Part shown: one piece after another, positions 46,155 through 58,757 of the stretch
Layout: every line of letters starts with the position of its first letter
How positions within the stretch are numbered: the stretch's first letter is position 1
From: Apricaphanius iberus
Lineage: Eukaryota > Chordata > Actinopteri > Cyprinodontiformes > Aphaniidae
DNA length: 64,000 nucleotides
Assembly (NCBI GenBank): GCA_028564705.1
Contig: JAPXFQ010001391.1
Location: 496,001 to 560,000, forward strand
Direction of reading: 5' to 3'
Translations under genes and position numbers: made by a program
Notes under the pieces: generated by a model
Told to the model about the DNA's origin: nothing
Seen by the model: the letters and a program-made list of their open reading frames with translations, nothing else
The model's database searches: none

Positions 46155-48927
46155 AATAATTATCAAGAAGAAGTGCTAACGAGAACATGCTAACTGGTAG
46201 TTATGATGTAAACATTCAGAGAAATACATGAAATTAATTACAAAGGTTTTTGGCGACAGAGTTGGCTTGAGAAAGACTTGCAGACTACATACTTTATTGA
46301 AGTATACTAACTGGACGTAAAAGGATTGTTTTCGATCGAGATGCTGCTTCCGGGGATGTACGAGCGCAGCTAAGGTGAGTTGGACATTACATTTGTTTTC
46401 TTTCTGAGTGTGTCAGGATAGTTTCAGCATGACTGGATTGATTAGAAAGGGTAAGAACATGGCTTGTTTCTGTGTTTACTGCTGCTATTAAATGGTTTGC
46501 GAACAGCTCTTCTTATGTTTACATAGCCAGTTGTTTGGTAAAGTCTGCTCATTTCACTCTGAATCAATGTGACTTAACCTTAATAGCATTTTTTTAAACC
46601 TGCCTAAATCTTTTGCACAGTACTTTATCATGCCTAATAACAGAAAAAAAATTAACATTACCAAATGATACACTGAAATTGAAGCTGATATTTTGTACAG
46701 AAACAAGTTGGAGCCAGTAACAGTGTTTCTTGTATAATGAAAATAAGGGGTAAAATGTGCAAAAATAAACATAACTGAATCCAAGGAAAATGGTTCCTTA
46801 AAATATTACAATTTCCACAAAGTATTACCTTGAATAACATGTCGCCAAGATATACAATTTGAAATTTTTTTTGTATGTTTTTCCCCTAAATTGGTGTTCA
46901 TTTGGCTGCTATTGGTTTTGCCCTATTTAAATAATTAAAATATCTTACTGTACTTAATCATATGTTTCTGGTTGTATCTGTTATCCTGTTCTTTTTGATC
47001 CTGAATATCAAATACTATTGGCATTGTATTTGAAATTTTAGTAATGTGACAAACCCAGCAAACCAATGCTATAACCCCACAACCCCCCTCCCACTCCCAC
47101 TTTGACTCCAAAGTCAAGCTTCTCTTACCTACAGCAGGATGCAGATTCCAGAACATGCCACAGCCTGGTAATATGCCCCACTGCTCCACCACCTCATACA
47201 TCAGCTAAATGCTACTAATAGCCCCATCTTGTACACACAATGAATTGAAATTGAATGTTGTGCACCCACCAGTCTAATGGGTAACATTGCAGTGAAAGTG
47301 AGGGCATATCCCCTGATGCCTATCTGTGCTGTGTTAATGAAGATTTATGGTGCAGGTACAGTAATGACATTTTCATGGGCAGCAGATACCTTCCATCTGC
47401 CCAGAGGTATTGGCTCTTACCACAGCTGTCTGCTCTGTGATGTGTAAAGTCAATAATTTCGGACACAGCGAGAAATGGGTGAGAGAATAGCTGATAGCTG
47501 TCATATGAAAACACTGCAAGTGATGACATACAATTTTCATCCAATATTGTTTTTAGGTGTGAAACAACTACATGAGATTTACTGGTTTGTGGGGGGGAAA
47601 AACAGACTTTTGTTAAAGCATTTTGGTGTGTTTAAAGCTTATATATGAGGTTACTCTGGTCAAAAATTCCATGGACTGAAACATCCCTACTGTCAAAAGC
47701 CTAAAAGCAAAAATACCATAAGTTGAAAAAAACTATAATTTGAGATTTTTGAGGAACATCATGCAGGCTTATTCCCCCCAAAAAGTTACAGTTTTGGCTT
47801 AAAATTAATATGTTCCAGATAGTGGCATCACTATAATGTAGGAGTATAGCATATAGCATATTCCTAATTCTGCAGTAATCATATGTTGTGACTTACTTCC
47901 TTCTGTTCTCCATTCCATCCCAGGACTACAATCACAAAATCTTTATGAAAAAAATTTAACTGCTACCCTTAATATTGTCAAAGGATAGCAGGAGTATTGA
48001 GTTGAGCCCAAATGCTTTAATGTGTTTAGCGTAGTTGGTCAACTTTCATTTTGATTTTTCACTCTCAATAATTTCCAGTCATCTTTCAGCTATTTATTGT
48101 TCTTCGTACCTTTCCACCAATACCCTATATCTTATATCTGTGGTTCTCCCAGTGTTTCTTTCTTTTTTCCGTCTGTATGGTGATAACTGAGAGGGCTCAG
48201 TTTGGAGTCTAATTATGGATGTAGCTGGGTGTGTTGCCATGGCGCTACTTGATAAGAGAACGCTACGGAAAAGGAGACTAAAACTAACAGCCTACCAATA
48301 GGATCAGGGAAAAAATAAGATTCTGGAGATAGCAGGGTGTGTGTTTTCTTGTGAGTTAGTGCATAAAGACAATAGTGTTTTCCAATTTAGAAAACACACA
48401 GGCTCAAACAAAACCTTACAGGCATGCATGCTCATAAGCATGTGCACACATTTTCTTTTATTCAGAATTAAATCTCACCGCTTCCAGAGATAGTTAAGTT
48501 GAATTATTTATGGCTGCCCGTCTCTGAGTTGGGCCATAATAAAGTTATGGCCAAGACTAATTTGCAGTTTGATGAGGTGGGCTTTTAGCAGCAGATATTA
48601 GACCAACATTAAGTACATATTGTTTTTGGAGATTCGATTACCTTTTTATTGTTATTTTTATTAATGCGCTGAGTTTGTGTGTTAGTAAGAGCACACATTC
48701 TGTCAGTGTTTGCAGCGCAAAAGCTTCACCAAATAAGATAGATAAAACTGAAAAAGCAATATGTGAATGGGAATATTTGGAAAATGTATACAGCATGCAA
48801 TGTTACTTTAAAAATCCCAAAATGTGTCCGTTCAATACTTTTTATAGCCACCTGGAGGTGGCCTGTTACTTAGTATGTAAGCCTTCACAATGAATCAGTT
48901 GTGAATTGGACGAGAGCCATATAACAG
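46155..48927. other. Long stretch without recognised genes
   Basis: Mostly unique. About 46330-46385 is GC-richer and ends in a donor-like AAGGTGAGTT. About 47380-47470 and 48180-48600 have the mixed composition and TAAT/CATAA-type sites of possible noncoding regulatory DNA. No gene recognised. Confidence 0.3.
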
Positions 48928-48971
48928 CACAAACACACACACACACACACGCACACACACACACACACACA
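48928..48971. repeat. (CA)n microsatellite
   Basis: About twenty CA dinucleotides interrupted by an AA near the start and one GC. Confidence 0.95.
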
Positions 48972-49982
48972 GAGGGGCATGCACACGAATTATACACTGG
49001 CAACTACATGGGAGCCGGAAGGAATGTTTAACAGCAGATGTTGGCACTCGCTGGCAGTAGATTAAGGATAATAAGAAAATGGTATTGAAAAAAGGTGAAT
49101 TTAGATATGTGATTTATCATGGCTAAACAAATTTCTAGAAAGCATATTTTTCCAGGCTCATCACTCTATTGTGGGGGGGGGGGGCAAACACCCTGTAAAT
49201 CCCAAACATAAAATGACATTGTGTTGCTGGGCTGTAGAAAAGGAAGTTTCATGATCTGTTAGAGGATTAGAGCCTGTAAAAATGTGGTGGTTATTAAAAT
49301 ATAAAAAGAAAAGTGGAGTTATACAGCACCTTTTGGAGGGCCAAGCATCGCTTAATCTAAGTAAAAGCAAGCCTACATAGCCTTTACCCACCTCTGAATA
49401 TATGAAGATCCTTTTATTTATGACACACCACACATTAAATGCTTAATATGTAGAACGGAAGCTGACAAGCCAAACAATTAGAACAATTACTGGGTGACAA
49501 CTATGTTGTGCTGGGTTAATTACAGGAGTCCTTGATGGTAGAGAGCTGGTGATTTGAGGTCATTGGTATATGAATAGATGAAATTCAATTTAACTTTCTG
49601 ACAGGATCCAGCCCTAACGTGTTAAACATACAGGTGTGTGTAGATGCAGATACAGCTATTTGTACAGCTAAATGAAACTGTGTTTCATGTCCCCTGACTG
49701 GTAATTTAATTGAAGGGATTCTCCAATACACTGACAGGCCCCCACCAAAAACCCTGTACTCAACTAAGCAAATAGGTATGAATCTCCAATTAGATAATGA
49801 CTGAAGAGTTGATTATTTTTCAACTGGCTGCAAGTTACTGAACCCAACTGATGCAATGAGTAGATTCTCATTTCTTAAACCACCATGTTGAAAGACACAG
49901 CCCATGTTTGTGGAGATGTTAGTTTGTTTAATTTTTGAATTTTTGGCATGCATCAAGCAAGGACAATTTAATAATGGCCAAA
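48972..49982. other. Stretch without recognised genes
   Basis: Includes a 12-base G run at 49173-49184. Nothing else recognised. Confidence 0.35.
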
Positions 49983-50310
49983 GATGCAGAACTTTGTGTC
50001 TATGAGGCCTGAGGTACTGAAGCCTGTGTCTCAGAGGCCTGTGATTCAGAACCGTGTGTCTCGGGGAGTGCTGATGCAGAAACTTTTGTCTCGGAGGCCG
50101 GCGATGCAAAACCTTGTATTTTGGAGGCTGGCAATGCAGAACCCTGTGTCCTGGGGGTTAATATTTGTGGTGTTGATGATTTGGAAACCAGCAGTGTTGA
50201 ACCTTGTGACTTGATGGCTGGCTGACTTCTGGACCTTGTGGCTCAGATAGCGGCAGAGTTGGACCTTGTGGCTCGGGAAGTGGCATAGCTGGACCTTGTG
50301 GTTAGGTGGT
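49983..50310. repeat. 30-bp minisatellite
   Basis: Six 30-bp units (the first 28 bp) at 49983-50160, around CAGAACCTTGTGTCTCGGAGG. After a gap come three related 30-bp units near 50220-50310 with TGGACCTTGTGGCTCGG. The period keeps frame, so both strands have long, low-complexity frames. I read this as part of the same repeat block as 50875-51297. Confidence 0.8.
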
Positions 50311-50874
50311 GGCCGGCAGAGCTGAAGTCTATGATGGGTGAAGGCCAGCAGGCCTTAATTTCAGGAACAGTTTCTGCTGATTCATAATCAGTTTCTGCAG
50401 AAAGCTGAAAAACTGCTGCTGTGGCTGGTGGGCAGAAAAGCTGCCCCAATAGCCATTTCCTGCTTGGTTGGGCCAGCATTAATTTCCCCTATAGAGACTG
50501 GGTGAGGAAAAAGAGATTAGTCTTTCCCATCACCCTCTAATGGATTTAGCGTGGGAGACGCCGAACAATGCGGGGTGCTGGGACCAGTCTTAGGGATCAC
50601 TGTTGCACTGCAACCAGGACATCAGATTGCAGTGGCGCTGGAACCGGTACCTGATTTTGCCATGACAACGCTACAAGGACTTCGTTGTGCCTGCTAGGGT
50701 GCAGCAAGAAACCCCGGAAGGTCTACTGCATTAGCTGTCAGCACACAGCTCTGTAGAACAAGAACAGGATCTTGGATGACCTAAACATGATCATGCTGGA
50801 CAGGCTTCTTGGAAACCAGGAAGTCATCGATTGAGCCCCCCGCAATAAGTTTGGGAGCAGCTCGCCATTGACAG

Positions 50875-51297
50875 TCATTCTGGTGATGGGGAGCCGTCTG
50901 AGAATCTGGGGAGAAGGATAGGAGCGACTCGTGAACAGGAGACATCACGGCATTTGGAAGTCTTCTGGGTATCTAGGAAAACACTTATCGGGTCCTCTTT
51001 AAGAATGGTAGGAGCAGCTCGTGAGCGGGAGACATTCCGATGTCTGGAAGCCCTCTTGGAATCCAGGAAAACCTTCTCCGGCCCCTCCTGGGAAGGGCTA
51101 GGAGCGGCCCTTGAACGGTGATGATGGCGGCTGGAGGATTGTGGAGCAGAAGAGCGGATCGCCTCATTTTTCAGAGGCCTCCAAGGCTCCTTGGCTGCTT
51201 GCTTCTCTGCTGGGTCGGTCTGGCAGGTTTGTACTGTCAGGCTAGAGTTAAATGAGGACCCAGATGCAGAGTGTTGAGTTGAATTTAGACGGCTCAT
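50875..51297 (-). other. Open frame made of 30-residue repeats
   Basis: A 140-codon frame on the minus strand. DNA at 50920-51009, 51010-51099 and from 51100 is a tandem repeat of exactly 90 bp, giving 30-residue units that start RAAP (RVAP in one) and carry a central VFLD and a cysteine- or arginine-rich V-S/R end. The N-terminal part (MSRLNSTQHSASGSSFNSSL) is serine-rich. Upstream (51235-51310) 'gaggacccagatgcagag' resembles the edge of a common fish non-autonomous repeat. I do not recognise a protein family. It is most likely a repeat-derived frame rather than a gene. Confidence 0.4.
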
Positions 51298-51310
51298 CTT
51301 TGATGATTAA

Positions 51311-53232
51311 TTCAAAACTCGGACTAAGAATTGGACATAGGGAAAAGCACAAGCAGTGACTGTAGGCGTAAGGAATGTCTATATTAGTTATCTCCTGTGC
51401 TGTGAATATGACCCAGCAAAAGGCTTTAGAGAAGAAATGAGTGCAGCCCTGGCAACGTTCTCAGTCTTTAAGAGCCCATAGTCACTGGAAATGTATTAAT
51501 TAATCAAAACGAGAACACTTGAATTGGTCACAACCTATCCAAAAAGCCTATCATGTCACCATTTTCTCCCACGCACACCACTGCTCCATGCATTAAAAGA
51601 GGTTGACACGGGTGCAAAAGAGAGTGCCGTAGGTCATTTCCATATTCACTTAACAGACAGTTGCCTCTCCTTTTCTGCAGAGCAGCACTTTAATCAAAGC
51701 AGGCGGTACTGTCACCGTTTCTAAATGGCCCTGGAGCACCTTTGAAACACACTGACACCAGTGTCATGCTGAAAAAGGAGATGCTTTTTATCCTCCTAAA
51801 GAGCTTATAAAAGGGTCCCATTGACTACACAAGCAGCCGACACTTCCATGCCTCCTTACTCAGGACTCCTTTGTACTACCAAGTAAATATGTCAATGATA
51901 CTCTTTGAGCACAGCCGAACTGTTCAAGTAGGGTTTGAGCATTTGTAAATGGCAAATATTTATATTGGTCTTCAAAGACCCTTGTACAGGAAATTAAGGC
52001 TGCCGTAACGGGAAAAAGGGAAGCAAGAATGGGAAAGAGTGGTATTTGAGATTCAAGCATATCAGTATTTCATTGGATTTCACACACACACTGACAAAAA
52101 CTTGAACATGAAGGAATACACAGTCAAACCACGGAGACCTACACATACGCTGAAGCCCCCACAGCATGCACATCTTTCATGTATAGCAATACACTTTGAA
52201 GGCCGTCATCCATCACGAGGTATTGCCTGTCCTTATTAGAAAGTCCTAATCCACTTGTTTCTACAGTCTATTCTCCTGGTACTTGCCCTACACTGTAATG
52301 GGCCCACGACACTCACAAAACACAGACATACAAAGAGTCACATATTTGCAAAAACTGATTCCTTTGTGCTGGTTGTCTCCTTGTGTGTCATGTGTTGGGA
52401 CACTGCACCAAAAATCTGCCTTTTTCTAACCGGTTAGCCATCTCTTAATATATAAAAAACTTAAACTCATTACAAAAAGATTTTTTCCAAAAAGAAACAC
52501 AGTTACAATACATACATAAATTGTGAGCTGGTAACATATAGGCTATATTTCACATAGAGCAACAAATTATTAGGAAAGTATGAAAAATTATGGAATGGAA
52601 TTCGTACTATTCAGCACGAAAATGGTGTACTGACAAGTGCTGTCTCCCTTTTTTTCCTTTGCTTGTGTCCTATGTTTATGTTTCCAGGTCGTGAATGTCA
52701 GAGTCATTAAACAGAGAAACAAAAACATTTGAATTCACATAATTACACATGGAAAGATATGTTATGTTTCAGTAAGAAATATGGTGTGTTGGCCCAAACT
52801 GACATTCTGCTGCTCATTGTGATGGCCAGTCAAAATTCAAACTTAGGGAGATTATAAGAAAGTATGACCATGCAAGAATCCTAGCAAATAATACTGAATC
52901 AAATTTAAAATTCCTATTTAACATAGGATTTAAGCCTTATTTTACAAATGTTTGAGGAATCGGAAATTAATTTTTATTTTCCAATTTATTGCTCGGGATA
53001 CTGCTGGAAAATGTGTTAATTTAATCTAGATTTAAATCGTTAATAGCTAAAATGTGTATCAGTATATTTTTTATTGTTAATGCTTTACCAATGTATATCT
53101 TCACTGTGGAAGTTTATATATTTAAACCTTTGATCGACCACATTTTCCATGACATAAGCATGACTTAATAATTTGTTGAATCTGATTCATCTAACACTCA
53201 TTTTTGTTTTCATATTCATCCAGCCTAGCCTC
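51311..53232. other. Long stretch without recognised genes
   Basis: About 51540-51720 is complex and contains CTTTAATCAAAGCAGG and CAGACAGTTGCC, and may be regulatory. Otherwise AT-rich and unassigned. Confidence 0.3.
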
Positions 53233-53428
53233 TTAAGGCGTCTCTCTACTAGTACCTTTTGCCGAGCCGTACTGTACCGTTACTATCGGTAACGCGACTT
53301 GACACGGCTCGACTTGTTAAGTATTGCTTCACAGTTGCAACAAACCAGAGCGTCTCAAGTGAGCGGGTGTGTCATATGGTGGGCGGCCCCAGAGTACGTA
53401 GCGGGAAGTAAACAAAGGCTCGGAGAAA

Positions 53429-53614
53429 ATGAAGAACAATGGCGAGCTCACTAGCGATCCTGAGCTTTTTGCTCAGTTTGTGGATGTTTGTAGACGCACG
53501 TCGAAGAGAAAGCCTCACTCATCAAAGAATAAAGACCCCGGAAAAGCTACACGCTGCAAAGAAAATAACGGTGAAGTAATACAAACGAGTGTGGGAAGCT
53601 CTGCAGGGGATTGA
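53429..53614 (+). other. Unassigned 61-codon frame in the transposon
   Basis: Begins MKNNGELTSDPELFAQFVDV and then has a basic stretch (RRTSKRKPHSSKNKD). It starts about 190 bases inside the element, downstream of a GC-rich segment, and ends at a stop before a GGGTAAG donor-like site (about 53640). It could be a first exon of a degraded transposon gene or chance. No family recognised. Confidence 0.25.
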
Positions 53615-54804
53615 CGCGACAGGACCATGGCAGCTTGTGTGGGTAAGCCGATGCAAATACTACCCCAATGTGGTGGGCTATAAATCTGCTCTTGGTATTT
53701 ATTTTTTCGCTAAAGCCCAGCTTAAAAGCCTATGTTAACAAGTTGGCTTTATTAATAAGTATTGTGTGTGCGTGTTTCAGATGACTGCTCTGTGAAGTTG
53801 TCGCAGCCGACCGTCGGTTTGGTCTTTTAACTGGGCCTTGCAGTGATGAGACGTTGTTTTTCTGGGTTTCATCAAAGCTCAGTGACTGCAGAACTTCAGG
53901 ATGTCGGAACAAATTCATCTACATGTGCAGCAAACTACGTCCAGCGCTGGAGCGACGCAGCTCTTTGCCTATGTGTCCCCTTAAAGAACGGAGTTGTAAT
54001 ATACATGCTACAAATTCTATGAATTACAAACCACAACTGTATGTTTTGTAATAAAGCTGTGTGCTTTGAAAATGTTTTCAGTTTTTTAAAATCATCACCA
54101 TTACAATATGTTTTACAGATATCCCATCTTTGAGTAGGCTTAGGCTTTTCATCAGCTTTCAAATGTGTGCAATTTACTTATTTAGCAGCGCAAGACTTTT
54201 TTACTTTTAACAGCCAGAGCCAATGTTGCTATCAGATTTTTACCCTGATGCCAGACATAATTAGATAAAATGATTCCACCAACCAGCGTGTAATGAAACT
54301 GCAAATGATAATACAAGCGTATAGCTTGGACATTTTTATTGGACAGGTATGGAAAAAGTTCAGAAGCAAAAGTCCAGCTGCACATATCTGTGGGTCATGG
54401 TTTAGTCTGCAGCATCCCAGGAAGGTTTGATTGTAGGCATCGTGTCATCTCCAACCTCCGTAAGCCGGTTTCCTGCTTCTGCTCCATCAGAAGAAGGTGT
54501 TGATCCCGCTGCAACGGATCGCAGATATTTTTTTAAGTATTATGCTTACAGTGCATTTAAAACATACACTAAGAATTAAAATTAATGAAAAGAAACATAC
54601 GTCTCACTGTGCTGCACAAAACGTAAGTAGGTTATTCATATTTACAGTACAAAAACAAAAAACGGCATCAGAACTAATTTGAATAATTGATACTAAAAAG
54701 AACTGTCATACTGAAGATAATATACAGCTGAATAGGTTAATATTGTGAATAAAATATACAAGCGGCATGAAATTTGTTTCTTACTGAGAGTACGAGACAG
54801 CGAG

Positions 54805-54978
54805 TTCAACGCTTCGGCGTTCTCAGTTTCTCTGCTTCGGCCTGCAGGTGAGAGCCATCGGCTATGAACCACGATCAGCTCCAATTCCTCCTTGATAATC
54901 CTCTCACAGCAAGCAGCTCCATCCAGCTCACACTGAATCTTCTCTTCAGCCAACAAACTCAGAAATGCTGAAACTCCG
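54805..54978 (-). pseudogene. Myb/SANT-like domain relic
   Basis: The minus strand reads VSAFLSLLAEEKIQCELDGA then a degraded remainder. It resembles the FLSL-AEE-IQRELDGATRNE segment of the trihelix Myb/SANT-like proteins that travel with PIF/Harbinger transposases in fish. The helix containing QCREKLKKLK, which normally follows, is lost, and stops lie downstream. It supports the superfamily assignment of the host element. Confidence 0.55.
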
Positions 54979-55241
54979 TTTGGTAGTGAGGTTTCAAAAT
55001 GGCGGTCGGTTTGTTGTTAAAAGATGCTGCCAAGTTACTCTCCAGTGACTCCGCCCTCCAGCCAATCAGTGACCGACAGCCATCTGACGTCGCTTTTAAG
55101 TACCAGTTCAGCACGGATGGAACCACAGCTGAGGTGGTGCGAAAAATAGTATTGGCTATTCGCTGCCAGTCGAGGTTAAAAGGTACTGAGGTTGAGTCGA
55201 TCCGAGTCGAGTCGAATCGTACCGGTGGAGAGACGCCTTTA

Positions 55242-56999
55242 TTGGTTAGTGCTGTCCCATGTGAGGGAGAAGAAGGAAGTGGTGTATGTTAACTGAGAGT
55301 TGTGTGCAGAGGAGTACAAAGCTGCTCCCTAAAGTTAACGATCTCCATCCTTTTGTTTCTTCTAATTTCCATCAGTTACCAACAGATGATGACTAAAGGT
55401 GTATGTGGCGAAATAATATAAATTCAAAGTGAACAAAAAAGTTTCATAGCTGTGCCATTTTTACTTGTTAACTAAAGCCCAAACAGGAGGAAAATTTTAG
55501 ATAACGTACAAAATAGATATCTAGAGTCAATTTCTCCTGGTTATCTTCTAAATCTTTTAAAGATGAAGTAAGCTACTGACAATATAATCTGTCTTAAGTT
55601 GTAAAAGATGATTCCCCAAAACATTTTTACTAATTTTCTCTACAGGTGACAATTTGTTTACATGTAAAACTATCGGCCCAGAAGTTACCAGCAAAGTTTA
55701 TGCTGCAGATCTTGTGATCTTCCAAGGTGAACACCATGAAGGAATTAAAAACAATGGTTTTACCAGATGTAGATTCTTCTGATTGTACTTTTTATTTGCT
55801 TTTGAACTTCTCTATGACTTAAGTAATATAACTATTGAGCTAAAGTGTTTAGTAGTGATGTCATTGTTTTTTATTTGCAGTAATGATTAAAACATGAAAA
55901 CTACCATGTCAACAGATCAAATGCAAGAATCAAATTATCCTCATAAGACAGTGACAGACAAGGACACACCACGATAATTCTCACATTCTGTGTGTGTGCA
56001 TATGTGTGGGTATAAGCACAGAAGAAATTGCACAGTAAATCTATCACTGGTTCGCAGAGCCTTATGCAGCTTCCTGTACAGCATGTTTTGGTGTTTGCTT
56101 GTGCATCTGTTGAAGGTGTGTATATGGCAGTGAATAGGTGTGTAATTGAGCTGGTGTGAGTTGGCTCCTATCAACTTCTCCCCTCTGCAGTCTCTGAATT
56201 AGGTGGAGAGTGGCCCCATGGGGAGCCATTGTTTGAACAGCAGCAGAAGACAAACAAGACCGCCACTGCATGCAGGGACTCCCTAGGCAACACTTAGTGT
56301 TGCAGTCATTCATTGAACAGCTTCTGAATGTGCATATATATTTGTAGCCACAACATTTGCATATGCTTATCAATGCATATAGGCTCAAACAAAACCAATA
56401 AAACAAAGAATATTGTAATGTAGGCATTGGTATTCATATTTGATTAGTTGAAAGAATGTTATAGGTTACATACAAAACAAGGATGATGTGTGCACTTGCA
56501 TACACATACAATGTTACACCACAATGCTTCCTGGTAAATAGAGCAAAACCACAGATCCAGGGGAAAAACAAGGGCACACATGTTTACACACAAATTGCCC
56601 CCAAAGGACTTACTTAGCTCAGTTTCTGAAACAAAAGGCCTCAGCATGTTAGATCATACAGTGTGCATGGATATTCCCCTTATGCATGTTTACTGACACC
56701 TTAATAACTGCTACTGTCCTGGGGACTCAAGCCAAATGAACCGAATAGATTTTACAAAACAACAAAAAAAGCAGAGAAGTGAAAGAACGATTTCCAAAAT
56801 AACCAAATACTGGATACATTAAAAAACAAAAATTGAAAAGAATTGTCAAAATATTTTAAATCAATTACCAGGTATAAATTGGAGATAAAAAGTAGACACT
56901 TTTCAGTATTTTTGCATCTTTTAGAAAGATAAACAAAAAAATGTTTTAAATAATTTCTAAAAAAATGTAAAATATTTTTCCATGATTTGAGTTAATTGT
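55242..56999. other. Long stretch without recognised genes
   Basis: No domain-like frames or repeat ends recognised. Confidence 0.35.
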
Positions 57000-57460
57000 A
57001 GAGTACCCAAGTGCAGAGCTAAAGAAGCTAAGTAGATGGTGAAAGGACGATTTATAAATAAAACAGGATGACATAGCATAGTGAACCAGCATAGACAGAC
57101 ATAGATTCCAGCAGTGTTTCTCAAAAAAGATAAGCTTTAATACTATGTAGTTGATTGCTTACAAGATGCAGGTGGGTGATTACAAACCACATGTAGCTGT
57201 GAGAGGAGGCAAAAAGGCATTAAGACTGAGGAAAAGGAGACTAGTAGACAAAAGAAGAGCTGGGGATGAAATAAACAATAACCAAGGCTAGAACTAAGCT
57301 AAGGAAATGGGCAAATGGAATACATGAATACACTAAGAACTGAATACAAAGGAATGAAATGAAATAAAATAAACTGAGACCGTGGCAGAACATAAACAGT
57401 AAAATAATCAAATTACAAACACAGATGCAAAAAAAAAACATCTCAGAATCGTGACAATTT
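57000..57460. repeat. Decayed non-autonomous repeat fragment
   Basis: Starts GAGTACCCAAGTGCAGAGC and ends 'catctcagaatcgtgacaa', between which is A-rich sequence with 'aggaaatgggcaaatgg' and 'actgaatacaaagg'. The same layout appears at 30555-30850, and a related edge (GAGGACCCAGATGCAGAG) at about 51254. I recognise the style from fish genomes but cannot name the family. Confidence 0.4.
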
Positions 57461-57799
57461 CAACCCAGGCGGGACAATCCTGTGTTAGAATTGTTGCGGA
57501 TGTCTCATTCCAAGGTGGTCATGATTTTTTTTCAAAAGGGCAAAATTAAATATCTTTGTTCTCACAAAACAAAAGTTTTAAATATCTTAAACTGTCTTAA
57601 GAAATGTATATTCCATCCAAAAATAATCTACTCAGAGTCTGACCTGTATAAGTATTATAGATTGTGTTAAATTCCTTAAAAAATTTGAAATAGCCCTTTT
57701 GTTTAATTCAAACTTCAATGTCATCAACTCAATGAAAATCATGCATGGCCATATTTTCTTACAGCAGCCCTTCCCAATTTAGATTTACTCAATCAGTAT

Positions 57800-57960
57800 C
57801 AGTGTTGGTCAACTTTTTTGGAAATAGTAAATAATTACTAATTACTTCCCCAAAAAACTAATCCCACTACTTTACTGATTACTTATTTTTAAAAGTAATT
57901 AGTTAATTTATTACCTAATTACTTTTCAAAAACATGAAACACAACCTAATAATGCTATAA
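57800..57960. mobile_element. hAT-type MITE fragment
   Basis: CAGTGTTGGTCAACTT followed by repetitive 'taattactaattactt' and 'aaaagtaattagttaa' sequence is the left end of a common fish hAT MITE. The right end was not found. Short pieces of similar style lie at 33362-33450, 34560-34669 and 63640-63755. Confidence 0.5.
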
Positions 57961-58757
57961 GTATATTCAATCATCTAAAATTCATTCATATGGAATTCTA
58001 TTCTTAAATGTATTTATTGGTTTTAATTTGTTCCTTTATGAACATTGCATCAAGAAAATACTGTAAATAAATGAATGCAACAGCCACTTTATAGCAAGCA
58101 GTTGGGCTGTCTAACATAGAATACACTTTAGCAGTGGCAGTTGTGATATCAGTCAGGTTGACACTAATTTTTTTGTTGTTTTTACAGAATCAAACTGAAA
58201 GGATTGCCGATACTTCCAACCATCAAATGCTGAATGCTCGCGCTCTGTCCTGTGCTCCAATGTTGTCTGTTGTTTTCTATCACAGACATTGCACGCTTAT
58301 ATGTCCATACCTGCCATCCTTAAGTCCTCAAAATTAGAGAGACATTTAAAAGGGGCTGTGTTAAAAAACAAAAAAAACAAAAAACTTTCATTTAACATTA
58401 TTTATACAGCAATAATGCAAGTCAACAAATCAAACAGTCCCTAATCTTTTTTGTGAAAAAGCTTGATTGATGTGAAAAGTTGCAATGTTTTTATTTATTT
58501 TCGTATTTAATATTTCGCCAAACGCTTAAATTGTCTGAAATGCATCAGAGTTACAGGCTACCTTGTCATAAAAACCTTAGTAAAATGAAAGGAGTTTAAA
58601 TATCACTTTAACAGATGAAACCTCTAAAAATGTGACCAACTAAGATTGGGTTCCCACTATTTTGGTGCTACAGTCCCAGACCCACCCTGCCCCTTTTTAG
58701 TCCCTCTTTATTAACCTCCTGGATACGCCCCTGCTCAGCAGCACTGAACCTTTAGGA
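57961..58757. other. Stretch without recognised genes
   Basis: Includes a lone hAT-like right terminus (CCTGGATACGCCCCTG, about 58720-58735), matching the inverted left end at 24178. Otherwise unassigned. Confidence 0.35.

Larger units (their letters stand above)
53236..55238. mobile_element. PIF/Harbinger-type element, 2 kb, with cargo
   Basis: Ends AGGCGTCTCTCTACTAGTAC and (read inward from the right) AGGCGTCTCTCCACCGGTAC form about 20-bp terminal repeats with three mismatches. TTA flanks both sides (53233-53235, 55239-55241). At 2003 bp it is longer than a typical MITE. It carries a Myb/SANT-like coding relic on the minus strand, the partner protein of PIF/Harbinger transposases, but no DDE transposase was recognised. 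It also has a GCCAATCAGTGACC CCAAT motif (about 55061) and CTGACGTCG (about 55084) near the right end. Confidence 0.75.

Noticed and set aside
49813..50214. Arginine/histidine-rich and glutamine-rich proteins
   Set aside because: Both are translations of the 30-bp minisatellite on opposite strands.
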